In this document: piece after piece, positions 41,756 through 51,600 of the stretch
How positions within the stretch are numbered: position 1 is the first letter of the stretch
How the letters are laid out: every line of letters begins with the position of its first letter
NCBI RefSeq assembly: GCF_001721045.1
Contig: NZ_MDER01000031.1
Span: 62,001-126,000, forward strand
DNA from: Paenibacillus nuruki
Lineage (GTDB): Bacteria; Bacillota; Bacilli; Paenibacillales; Paenibacillaceae
Direction: 5' to 3'
DNA: 64,000 nucleotides
Notes under the pieces: model-generated
Seen by the model: the letters and a program-made list of their open reading frames with translations, nothing else
Told to the model about the DNA's origin: nothing
Databases searched by the model: none
Made by a program: the position numbers and the translations under genes

Positions 41756-43270
41756 TTATTTACGTTCGACAACAATATAAGAAGATTCAGAAGTAACTTT
41801 AGCTCCTAAAATCTCAGCGACAGAACGTACTGGTACATAAGTAACGCCTTTAATTTTGACCACTTTATGTGTCATTGTTTTCGTAGTTCCATCAGTTACA
41901 GCTTTGTTAGAATTCAAGTGAAGTGTAGTCACAGCGCCAGTAATATCATCAGTCAGTGTGATTGTTTTGGTTGTTGGGTTCCATGTGAACTTAGCATCAA
42001 ATTCTTCAGCTAACTGTTTAACTGACATTAGTAACACACGATCTTTAGTCACTACATCGTATGAAGAATAAGATGAATCTTTATCAATATAGATCGATTT
42101 GTTAGCAATCCCTGCGACATCATGTAATAACAAATACACAGGTGAAGTCGTATCGAAGCTGCGCAATAACGCACCTGGTGTAAAATCTTTGGAAGTGACA
42201 TCTAGAACACCATTAGGTGTTGCAATCGGATCAGCGACAATATTTCCATCTACATTCCAGTTCTCATTTTCGGTATGCAGATTAAACATACTGTAAGGCA
42301 CATACTCTGAACTAGGCAAAGCGACTGTTAAGTCTACAATTTGCTTACGGGTATGCATATCTTTATCAAAATAAAGATCTAATGTAAGACGTGTATTTGT
42401 ACCGAAAATCGTTTTGAATTCAGGCTCAGCAGAGACTTCTTTCAAATATTTATCATATTCAGACAATACATCTTTCAAAAACGATTGAACCTCAGCATAC
42501 GATTCATTAACAAATTCAGCTTTTGTCTGATCCAAAGTGAAGTAAGATACAGAATCTTTTTCTTCATCACTCATTTGTGATTCCGCATACGTGATAAAGT
42601 CATACAACGTAGCTAACAGATCACGCCAGCCCGCTTCATCCGTAGAGATACTTGTTAAGAAAGGCTTAACCAATCCGATAAATTCTTCACCGGTAAGTTC
42701 AATATGCAAATGAGTCAAATCTACAGACTCTCCATACACTTCTTGAGTCACAGAATCAACAGTGACATTGGATGGGTTAGGAGCATGTTTGAAAAATAAG
42801 CTAGCTGATTTGGTAATCAACTCTTTCGCTTGATCTTCAATTTGTTTCATTGTTAGACTAGCAGGTAAAAAAGCCATTTGTTCTTCTGTAGTTAGAGGTA
42901 TGTATAATGGCTTTTGCGCACCAGACAACGCAATCGTGACTCCTTTCGTATCCATAAACATTTGGAAAGGTAATGTCATTCCACTGTAAGCGATACCACC
43001 TTCAACCGAAACATTTCCGTTTTCTTGAAGTTTGGCATGATTGATGTTCAATTGCATTCCGTTCAAAACGGTTGCTATTTTGCGCTCTTCTGCCGACGCT
43101 GTTGAAACAGGTGTTAATTGAACTGCAAGCGATTGTTTGGTTTCGATCGATTTTACATTAAGATCACCAACCATGGCACTATTGATGTCTAGATTACCTA
43201 CAGCCTGACAACCTGACAACAGGACAAGGAGCAGTACTAGCGGCATGATAACCCATTTTCTATTTTTCAT
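41756..43270 (-). CDS. Lipoprotein with C-terminal copper-amine-oxidase-N-like (stalk) domain
   Basis: 504 residues from ATG 43270 (AAAGGGGAAC before it); the frame to 43351 is not needed. The signal peptide ends with lipobox LLSGC (near residue 21). The middle 370 residues are a beta-rich domain with no clear family. The C-terminal 115 residues match the copper amine oxidase N-terminal domain seen in many Paenibacillus surface proteins: LLMSVKQLAEEFDAKFTWNPTTKTITL and VTYVPVRSVAEILGAKV. That domain does not carry enzyme activity and is thought to bind the wall or other proteins. Function otherwise unknown. Confidence 0.85.
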   Translation of the reverse strand: MKNRKWVIMPLVLLLVLLSGCQAVGNLDINSAMVGDLNVKSIETKQSLAVQLTPVSTASAEERKIATVLNGMQLNINHAKLQENGNVSVEGGIAYSGMTLPFQMFMDTKGVTIALSGAQKPLYIPLTTEEQMAFLPASLTMKQIEDQAKELITKSASLFFKHAPNPSNVTVDSVTQEVYGESVDLTHLHIELTGEEFIGLVKPFLTSISTDEAGWRDLLATLYDFITYAESQMSDEEKDSVSYFTLDQTKAEFVNESYAEVQSFLKDVLSEYDKYLKEVSAEPEFKTIFGTNTRLTLDLYFDKDMHTRKQIVDLTVALPSSEYVPYSMFNLHTENENWNVDGNIVADPIATPNGVLDVTSKDFTPGALLRSFDTTSPVYLLLHDVAGIANKSIYIDKDSSYSSYDVVTKDRVLLMSVKQLAEEFDAKFTWNPTTKTITLTDDITGAVTTLHLNSNKAVTDGTTKTMTHKVVKIKGVTYVPVRSVAEILGAKVTSESSYIVVERK

Positions 43271-43407
43271 AATGTTCCCCTTTCGATAATATATTTCTTT
43301 TTCATTATCCCAGTTAAAGTTATATTTGTAAAACCTCAATATCGTCATCAAATGATGCTATTGTATACTAAGTAGGACGAATAAATATGGTTTTGGAGGA
43401 TAAAAAA

Positions 43408-43890
43408 GTGATTAAAAATGAAAAAATTAAAGCAATTGAAGTGCAATTAACAGGAATTAATGGAGAAGACCTGGGGATTGTACCTACAGCTGAAGCTTTG
43501 CAAATGGCTAAACAACTAAAAGTTGATCTTGTCTGTACTTCTCTTTATAGTAGCCCACCTCCTTGTCAATTGATCTCAGCAGGTGCCGCTAAACAAAATA
43601 AACAACAATCCAAAAAAAGTGATAAACCCGTTAAAATCAAAGAAATTCGCTTAACTGCTAATATCGAAGATCACGATTATGAAACGAAAAAAAATCAGGC
43701 TGAACGTATTCTACAATCGCATAATGCTGTATTACTAGTTGTCAAAACACAAGGTAGCAAAGAATCGGCTAAAGCTAAAACGATTATTGAAGAATTATTG
43801 CGTGATCTTCAATCATCAGGTAAAGCCAAAACAGGAATTCAGGTCAGTGGTAAGCAATCTATGGTACAAATTGATCCTTTAAACGAATAA
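43408..43890 (+). CDS. Divergent paralogue of translation initiation factor IF-3
   Basis: About 160 residues from GTG 43408, eight bases after TTGGAGG. The N-terminal part follows the IF-3 pattern (VIKNEKIKAIEVQLTGINGE, DLGIVPTAEALQMAKQLKVDLV) but has PPPCQLISAGAAKQ where true IF-3 has a PPVCKIMDYGK-type motif. The C-terminal part keeps KIKEIRLTANIEDHDYETKKNQAERIL and a basic helix. The gene is alone; rpmI and rplT, which normally follow infC, are absent. It is therefore likely to be a second copy with a special role, such as stress or ribosome hibernation, not the essential factor. Confidence 0.88.
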   Translation: MIKNEKIKAIEVQLTGINGEDLGIVPTAEALQMAKQLKVDLVCTSLYSSPPPCQLISAGAAKQNKQQSKKSDKPVKIKEIRLTANIEDHDYETKKNQAERILQSHNAVLLVVKTQGSKESAKAKTIIEELLRDLQSSGKAKTGIQVSGKQSMVQIDPLNE

Positions 43891-43905
43891 ACGGATTTAA
43901 GAAAT

Positions 43906-43951
43906 AAAAAAAGCGTATTCCTCTGATGTATAGAAGGATTACGCTTTTTTA
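43906..43951. terminator. Bidirectional terminator
   Basis: AAAAAAGCGTATTCCT pairs with AAGGATTACGCTTTTTT. T runs on both strands. It lies between the IF-3 paralogue and the convergent hybrid kinase gene. Confidence 0.85.
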
Positions 43952-43972
43952 TTAGCTTGAGTGTGCCTGTTT

Positions 43973-46900
43973 TTATTCTTGATGATCTTTTTCAAACTGT
44001 AAAGAAGATTGAGAACGAGCAGCAAATGAATCTACACGATGATGAATATGCTGACTCCATTGAGATAAGACTCTTTGTAGATCCGCAGTGATAACCGGCT
44101 TACTGATAAAATCATTCATTCCTGCTGTCAGGCAACGTTCCCGATCTTCTTTTCTTGCAAAAGCAGTAACTCCAATAATGATCGGCATGTCTTGAGCTGT
44201 ATAATAATTATGAATGTGCTGAGTCGCTTCTATTCCGTTCATATTCGGCATCTGCACATCCATAAAAATAAGATCATAATGGGATTCTGTCGCTTGCTGT
44301 ACCGCTTGTTGTCCATCAGTTACCAGATCAGCTTCATAACCATATTTACTTAGCATGGCAAGTAATACTCTCTGATTCGCCACATAATCTTCTGCTACTA
44401 GAATACGCATAGGATAATATTCGGAAGTGACCTGTACATCTTCTAATAATCGAATCGGGTTAGAGCGTGATTCTATATCTAAAGGCAACACAGCGAGATC
44501 GTTCAATTCAGCAGATACTTCTAATTTCAATACAAAGTAGAATGTAGCGCCCCTATTCTCGTCACTGGTTACATCGATACTTCCACCCATCAACTCAACT
44601 AGCTTTTTACAAATAGATAATCCTAAGCCTGTTCCTCCGTACTTCCGATTTAACACAGGATGCAATTGGGAGAACGGTTGAAATAACTGAGATTGCTGAT
44701 GAATGGGAATCCCGATTCCTGTATCTTTAACTGAGAATTCTAACCATAACTCTTCACAAATCGCAGACTGTCCTTCTTCACGTTCTAATGGACGAACATG
44801 TACAGTAACTGAACCTGCCTCTGTAAATTTAATCGCATTTCCAACCAGATTCACAAGCACTTGTCGGATACGACCTGCATCTCCTACCATCCAGTGTGGT
44901 ATCGACTCATCCATCTCAAATACCAAATCCAACTGCTTATCTTGTGCTTTAAATGTAAATAATTCTTGTACATTATCCAAAATCGATCGTAAATTAAAGG
45001 GCTCTGTATTCAGTGTCATTTTCCCAGCTTCGACTTTACTGAAATCCAGAATTTCGTTTAACAAATGCAATAATGTCTCACTACTGTTGCAGACAATATC
45101 CAGATACCCTTGCTGTTGTTCATCCAATTCTGTATCTGCAAGCAGTCCACTCATACCTATGATGCCATTCATCGGTGTACGTAATTCATGACTCATCACA
45201 GACAAAAACTCAGACTTCGCTCGATCTGCGCGTTCTGCTGATTCTTTGGCTCGAATAATTTCTTTTTCCCCTGTAATATCGCGGAATACAATTACTGCAC
45301 CCCGTTGTTCTCCATGATCTATAACAGGCGTCACCTGATAAGCAGCCAGAAAGCTAGACCCATCTTTTTTCCAAAAGACTGTTTCTTCTTCTTGATTGGG
45401 TTTACCTTGGCGGATTGCTTGAATAATAGAAGATTCTTCACCTAACACATCATCATCTTGAATACCCCAGTTACGAATTTGATTCGTACGTGTAGAATCG
45501 GATAAATGATCTTCAATATCCAGCCCTAGCATCATCGCACCAGCGTGGTTAATAAACATTCCTTCGCCTTCACTATTGATACTAAAAATACCTTCCGATA
45601 CTGCATTTAAAATAAGAGAATGCTCATTACTTAAGCGTTCAATCTGATGAATATATTGCTTTAATTCTGTAATTTCAGTCACAATTCCGTATAATCCGAT
45701 AACTTCCCCATGAGCTACAATCGGTACATTGGTAATGTTGGCAGGAAATAGTGAACCATCTTGACGATATACATTTAATTCATACGTCTGCGGGATTCCT
45801 TGTCTTGCTAATTTAGCATGATGGATGACGCGCTCAATACTACTTTCTTCAAATAAAGACAATATCGGTTGCCCGATTAAATGATACCGAGAATACCCTG
45901 TAATTTCTTCCAGACTACTATTTACCGAGATAAAATGCCCTTTGAGATCAACTGCACATACACCGGAAGGATTATTTTCAAATAAAGAACGGTAGCGATG
46001 TTCATTATCTTGAAGAACCATTTCTAAATGTTTGCGTTCGGTAATATCTCTGGAGACTGCTGTATATCCATAGGCATCTCCCTCTGGGCTGTACACATAC
46101 CGGCTTGTCGTTTCTAACCAGACATAATGTCCTTTTTTGTGACGGCAACGAAAAACAACCGTTTCTTTTTCATTTTTTTGCTCTCGTACACCTTTAAGAA
46201 AATGAACAAATAACGGTAAATCTTCTTTGTGAATATGACTATACCCCGGACCTCCGATCAATTCTTCTGCTTCATAGCCAAGAATCAATCGACAAGCAGG
46301 AGAGACATATAGAAAAGTCGAGTGTTCATCATCAGCATGACGGGAGATCATATCTAATGAATGCTCGGTAATGATACGGTATTTCTGTTCGCTTTCACGC
46401 AATTGCTCGCTAATCAGGTAATGTTCGGTAATATCTTGAGCCAGTCCTATCAACTGCAATGGTTGCTGAGTCTCTTTATCAAGCGTCGCTTCCCAGTATC
46501 CATGAATCACTTTCTGTACATTGCCGGGTAACCGAATCCGGTAGCGCATTTCTTCGCTTGTTTTTTGGTGAATAGCCTTTTCGATACAATACTTTACTTG
46601 CTCTACATCTTTGGGATGTACAACTGCCAGATACGAATCAAGATTATCTTCAACCGCTTTTATACTTTTGGCATAGATTCGGCGAATATCTTTCGAAAAG
46701 TGAATCGTATTTCCTTGTAGATCCCAATTCCATGCACCCAGTAAAGCCATCCGATGCGCATGAGCAATAATATCTTCTTCCGACTTTTGCTTGGTGACAT
46801 CTTGAGCGATAGCCAGTACTTTCTCTACTTCACCCTGATCATTTCGCATTAATTGTGTAAAAATTTCTAACCACATATAATGACCATCTTTATGTTTGAC

Positions 46901-47488
46901 ACGTCTTATAAATGTTCTGTCATCTGCATACATACTTCCAGGTTGGTACATTTCTTGTGCGTCTTCTTCATGGTAGTATTCCATTCTCATTCGAGAAACC
47001 ATTTCAGACGGTTCATATCCCAAAATCTTTTTGACTGAAGGCGAGACATATTGAATATTGCCATCGGCTCCACTCACAGAAACAATACTGGAAGAATTAC
47101 GTACAATCATCGAATATAAATCTTCGGCTTCCCGATCTTGCACGACTGTAATGTACATCATCATGTATTGTAACTGCTGTTCCTGATCTGAGAATACATA
47201 AGAAACATGTATAGATAACCACACAGGGACATGGTCAGCGTTCATCCAACGACGTTCTACTTTTTCTATGGTGGTGCTATGTTTTACTTGATCTGTTAGC
47301 CATTCATCAGCTACATTCCATATTGTTAAAAGATTCCGTAATTCGGACTCTTCGTATTTTAATATTCGGCATAATGCAGGATTGGCTTGTACGCATTGCC
47401 CTTGCGCAGAAAATATCGCAATACCTTCGGGGGTATTGGCATACATATGGGCTAGTACAGATTCTTCTGGGGTAGAAGCATTAAACAC
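43973..47488 (-). CDS. Six-PAS hybrid sensor histidine kinase with receiver domain
   Basis: 1171 residues, no membrane helix. Six PAS domains in series (about 1-120, 124-240, 245-362, 368-488, 495-612, 622-745), several with PAC motifs such as GYEPSEMVSRM and GYTAVSRDITERK. HisKA follows with SEFLSVMSHELRTPMNGIIG, then HATPase (NLVGNAIKF, DTGIGIP, GTGLGL) and a receiver domain at about 1015-1140 (RILVAEDYVANQRV, phosphoacceptor Asp in LIFMDVQMPNMNG, Lys in FISKP). It should be a cytoplasmic sensor of redox, oxygen or ligands. GTG 47488 is eight bases after AAAGGAGG. The histidine phosphotransfer partner is not in the window. Confidence 0.93.
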   Translation of the reverse strand: MFNASTPEESVLAHMYANTPEGIAIFSAQGQCVQANPALCRILKYEESELRNLLTIWNVADEWLTDQVKHSTTIEKVERRWMNADHVPVWLSIHVSYVFSDQEQQLQYMMMYITVVQDREAEDLYSMIVRNSSSIVSVSGADGNIQYVSPSVKKILGYEPSEMVSRMRMEYYHEEDAQEMYQPGSMYADDRTFIRRVKHKDGHYMWLEIFTQLMRNDQGEVEKVLAIAQDVTKQKSEEDIIAHAHRMALLGAWNWDLQGNTIHFSKDIRRIYAKSIKAVEDNLDSYLAVVHPKDVEQVKYCIEKAIHQKTSEEMRYRIRLPGNVQKVIHGYWEATLDKETQQPLQLIGLAQDITEHYLISEQLRESEQKYRIITEHSLDMISRHADDEHSTFLYVSPACRLILGYEAEELIGGPGYSHIHKEDLPLFVHFLKGVREQKNEKETVVFRCRHKKGHYVWLETTSRYVYSPEGDAYGYTAVSRDITERKHLEMVLQDNEHRYRSLFENNPSGVCAVDLKGHFISVNSSLEEITGYSRYHLIGQPILSLFEESSIERVIHHAKLARQGIPQTYELNVYRQDGSLFPANITNVPIVAHGEVIGLYGIVTEITELKQYIHQIERLSNEHSLILNAVSEGIFSINSEGEGMFINHAGAMMLGLDIEDHLSDSTRTNQIRNWGIQDDDVLGEESSIIQAIRQGKPNQEEETVFWKKDGSSFLAAYQVTPVIDHGEQRGAVIVFRDITGEKEIIRAKESAERADRAKSEFLSVMSHELRTPMNGIIGMSGLLADTELDEQQQGYLDIVCNSSETLLHLLNEILDFSKVEAGKMTLNTEPFNLRSILDNVQELFTFKAQDKQLDLVFEMDESIPHWMVGDAGRIRQVLVNLVGNAIKFTEAGSVTVHVRPLEREEGQSAICEELWLEFSVKDTGIGIPIHQQSQLFQPFSQLHPVLNRKYGGTGLGLSICKKLVELMGGSIDVTSDENRGATFYFVLKLEVSAELNDLAVLPLDIESRSNPIRLLEDVQVTSEYYPMRILVAEDYVANQRVLLAMLSKYGYEADLVTDGQQAVQQATESHYDLIFMDVQMPNMNGIEATQHIHNYYTAQDMPIIIGVTAFARKEDRERCLTAGMNDFISKPVITADLQRVLSQWSQHIHHRVDSFAARSQSSLQFEKDHQE

Positions 47489-47516
47489 AAACCCATCCTC
47501 CTTTAATCATCACTAT

Positions 47517-48434
47517 TCATACCGCCCTAAATTCGCAAATTTCACGAAAATTGCAGTCTTTACACTTTCGCTGTGAAGGCATCGGTGTAAAAAAGGATTC
47601 TGGCTTGGGACGATTGTAATAATCATCATCCAAACAAGACTTCATTTCTTCAATATATCGACCAATACTTTGTTCCACTTTAATAATATCTTCCGAAGTA
47701 ATCCGATATTCTTTATATTCGCCTGTTACCAGATATTCAACACGAATCTGGATTTTTTCCAGTGGCATATTGTACTTTTCTTTTACATACGAAGCATACA
47801 GATACAATTGATCTGAGAAATCGTCTTCACGTCCTGTTTTCCAATCGACAATTACTACGGTACCATCCGGTTTGCGATACAATAAATCCATTTTCACATA
47901 GACTTTAGTATCGAATAATATCATCGTATCCCATTTTTCAATTTCTAAAATCTTCATATCCGACCGTGTAACTTCTTTCCAGGTTAACGTATCGTATAAA
48001 TGACGAATACATTCTTCTTGCCGCTGCTTAATCGTAGCTATTCGGCTATTCAATGTATCGTCACCGTAATATATTTCGGAAAGCATTGTATGGTATTTAG
48101 GATTATTCAACCAAGCTTCTACATCTTGAGATTGAATATATGCTTCATTCAATAATTTACGCATTTGCTCTAACAAAAATGCTTGTCTTGGAGCCGTTTG
48201 TGATTCTTCCCATTGGCGAAGTGCCGATTCACACATCCGATGAGCCAGATCACCAAATAATAGATAGAAGTTGCGTAATTGTTTTAAACGATAAGCATGG
48301 ACTTGTTCTTCTGAGCCCAGCTTTTCGCTCCAACCATTATGAGCAGCATAGTAGTGAAAATAATATTTGCGTAAACATTCATCGAACATATTTGCTCGAG
48401 ATTGAGAGTAAGACCATTGCGGGTATTTTGCCAT
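47517..48434 (-). CDS. PD-(D/E)XK nuclease with Fe-S cysteines (Cas4/AddB-like)
   Basis: 305 residues. The nuclease core has a His in FGDLAHRMCE, Asp in VYVKMDLLYR, and DWKTG in VIVDWKTGREDD, then QLYLYASYV. Four cysteines suit an iron-sulfur cluster: Cys20 (DECLRKYYFHYY) and the C-terminal CKDCNFREIC (CX2CX5C). This is the architecture of Cas4, AddB C-terminal and Dna2-type nucleases. No CRISPR array, cas genes, addA or helicase is adjacent, so it is a stand-alone exonuclease, probably in DNA repair. It starts 82 bases downstream of a divergent-free region and is followed by the kinase gene after 28 bases. Confidence 0.88.
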   Translation of the reverse strand: MAKYPQWSYSQSRANMFDECLRKYYFHYYAAHNGWSEKLGSEEQVHAYRLKQLRNFYLLFGDLAHRMCESALRQWEESQTAPRQAFLLEQMRKLLNEAYIQSQDVEAWLNNPKYHTMLSEIYYGDDTLNSRIATIKQRQEECIRHLYDTLTWKEVTRSDMKILEIEKWDTMILFDTKVYVKMDLLYRKPDGTVVIVDWKTGREDDFSDQLYLYASYVKEKYNMPLEKIQIRVEYLVTGEYKEYRITSEDIIKVEQSIGRYIEEMKSCLDDDYYNRPKPESFFTPMPSQRKCKDCNFREICEFRAV

Positions 48435-48561
48435 GCCAGACAGCCTTTCTATGACTTTGAACTATAGATTGTCATCATAGTTTAAATTATAACAAATATT
48501 GAGCTAATAACGAGGCTATTCTAGTTATTTTATCAGAAGAATTATAGAGTTTTTCTAATGA

Positions 48562-48598
48562 CAAAAAAATCGGTAGCACCTATAGGCACTACCGATTT
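48562..48598 (-). terminator. Terminator of the large SLH protein gene
   Basis: AAATCGGTAG with CTACCGATTT, stem continuing inward (CACC/GG), followed by TTTTTTTG on the minus strand. Confidence 0.88.
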
Positions 48599-48618
48599 GT
48601 GTAAGATATACATAGATC

Positions 48619-51600
48619 CTATGAAGGAAGGATATCGACTAATTTGGAGAGCACAGCTGCCATTTCTTCGCGGGTCACTTCCTGATTCGGGCGGAATGTC
48701 TGATCTGGATAACCACTCATGAGCCCAAGTGTATTCACTTTTCGCACACCTTGTGTTGCCCATGCAGATACTTTTTTAGCATCTTTATAATCTACTGGCG
48801 ATAAAGTAGTTGTCGTAGACGTTGGTAACATTCGACCAATCATTGTAGCTAATTGCTCGCGCGTAATCGAACGTGTTCCGTTAAATCCGTTGTTATCGCC
48901 GACCATGATTCCTTGTGCAGATACTGCTTGTACATAAGGTTCTGCCCATGCTGGCATTGCAGAATTATCCGTAGTTACCGAAGCCACAGATACTGTAGGA
49001 ATATCCAAGCGTAGCACTTTGGCAAGCATAACTGCCATTTCATAGCGATTCACAGCTTGTTGTGGATTATAGCTACCTGCTGCATCTCCTTGTACAATAT
49101 CCAGACTCATTAATTTCAAAATATCTTTATTCGCCCAACTGTTGATTGTGTCTTGAGGCTGCGCCATATTCGAGTTCGCGATCACTGAAGTCCATGCTCC
49201 TTGCGGAACAGATGCTTTCAGATTATTATTCTCACGTGTTGTCGGCACAGCAATCCATTTATCCCAGTTATTATCATAGTAATAAACAAGTGCATTGGTA
49301 GACGGACTATTCGCTTGTAAGCTCACTGTGTCTGCTACAGCTTGTAGAGGTGCTACGATAACCAGTACATTTGGACTCGATGTAATCACAGGTGCAGTAT
49401 TTCCAGACGATGGATTAGTCGTACTTGGAACAGATGACGTTCCATTATTAGACGAATTACCTGTTGTCGCTTGTGGTTGTGCTCCTCCACTACCACCTGT
49501 TGCGGTCGGTACAGGTGGTAGTGGTACTGGACTTGTAGGCGCAAAGCTAACTGGTGTACTTGGTTGATTATTACCTGTTTTTTTATCTGAGTCGGATTTC
49601 TTAGAAGTCGATTTTTCTACTTCTAGTGAATATGATTTACTTGTCCCATTTGTAGACCATACTTTCACTTGCATACCTGTAGTAATCACAGTAGCTGAAT
49701 TCACAGGTACCCCGTTATCTGTATATACTAATGCATATGCATTAGGTGTAAGTGTTAACCCACGTAATAATTCTCCAGCGGTTAATTGAACTGGCAAATT
49801 ACGAATCGTTTGATTCTCTAGAATACCCTGTACTACAGATACAATATCGCCCTTAGCCTGGTTAGATATTGTAAAACTCCAACCTTCTCTAGCATTGACT
49901 GCCGCAGATACATTACCTGCGATATCTACAAACATACCTGAAGACATATCTACATAATAAGTAGCGCCACTGTTTAGATCTTGTGTTTGCAAGTAGAATC
50001 TATTGTTATCCTCGTAAGAGAATACACCTTCTCCTGCTTCATTATAAAAATATCCGCTTGATGCATGAATAACCATTTCTTTTTCACCAGTAGCTTCATT
50101 ACGAATAATAATATTACCGGTAGATGGACGAACTTGTTCATTAAATTCTAGACCGATCCAAATAGGTGCACCTACACCACTATTATAATTAGTAGAAAAT
50201 TTAGCTTCAGGTGCAGTCCGATCTGGCGTACGAATGATCCAATCTTTCCCACTATATCCGGAAAAGCTATTTCCTGCGGTATCTTTAAATGTATTCGGTG
50301 CAATCGATACATAGTATTCCGTTTCATCGTCTAATGAAGTTTGCGTTTCAATCCGTATAGAACGTGCTCCACTGTATTGGTTGTAGGTTGCACTTGAAAT
50401 ATGTCCACCCGAGACAATCAAATTTTCTACAGCTTGATCGTTGTCCGCACGATAAATCGTAATCGCTCCATTACCTAGTTCTACAACTTCATCAAATGTT
50501 AAATATAACGTTGGTGCTAGACTATCTTCAGATGCACCATGCGATATCAAAGATGGATTTCTTGTATCTATAGTAGTAGATGTTTTGAAACTCCATTCCT
50601 TCGCATTGGGAGGAAATCCTTCAAATCCATTGCCTGCTTGATCTACAAATGTACCCGATTGGATATCTACATAATATTCTACTCCACTGTTCAATCCATA
50701 CGCTTCAAAATAGAACGTATTGCCAGATTGATTCAAGTATAAACTTCCACTACTTGCATTGAAATGTCCACTGTAAGCATACATCGTCATTACTGCATTA
50801 TTATCAGCCACTTCGCGAATAATAACACTTCCGTAGTTATTGACCTTCACATCTTCATTAAAGAATAGTTTTAGTTTAACAGGATCTCCTTGTTGCTCTG
50901 GATAAGTCGTCACATAACTGGCTTTAGGTGCAGTCCGATCTGGTGTACGGAAGATCCAATCTTTCCCACTATATCCAGAAAAGCTATTTCCTGCGGTATC
51001 TTTAAATGTATTCGGTGCAATCGATACATAGTATTCCGTTTCATCGTCTAATGAAGTTTGCGTCTCAATCCGTATAGAACGTGCTCCACTGTATTGGTTG
51101 TAGGTTGCACTTGAAATATGTCCACCCGAGACAATCAAGTTTTCTACAGCTTGATCGTTGTCCGCACGATAAATCGTAATCGCTCCATTACCTAGTTCTA
51201 CAACTTCATCAAATGTTAAATATAGCGTTGGTGCTAGACTATCTTCAGATGCACCATGCGATATCAAAGATGGATTCGTCGTATCCACGGTACTTACAGT
51301 TTTGAAGCTCCACCCTTGTGACCCTTGAATACCTGGAAAAGTATTACTAGAATCATCACTAAATGTGCCTGAAGTGACATCTACATAGTAAGCAGTTCCA
51401 CTATTTAATCCTTGAGTCTGAAAATGAAATGCATTCTCATCTATAAAAGAAAAAACAGGCTGTCCACTTTCTGTGAGAAATGAACCCCCTGATGTGCTCA
51501 TTTTCATAGCAATACTGTCATCTGCTGCATTGCGAATAATGATACTTCCGTACCGTTTATGAATAGACTCATCAAATTGCATTTTGAGCCAGATTGGTCT

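Noticed and set aside
44703-45191. Plus-strand open frame of 162 residues
   Set aside because: Antisense shadow of the hybrid kinase HATPase/HisKA region; Ser/Asn/Cys-rich with no family pattern.
47517-48434. Possible cas4 gene of a CRISPR system
   Set aside because: No repeat array or other cas gene was found anywhere in the window.
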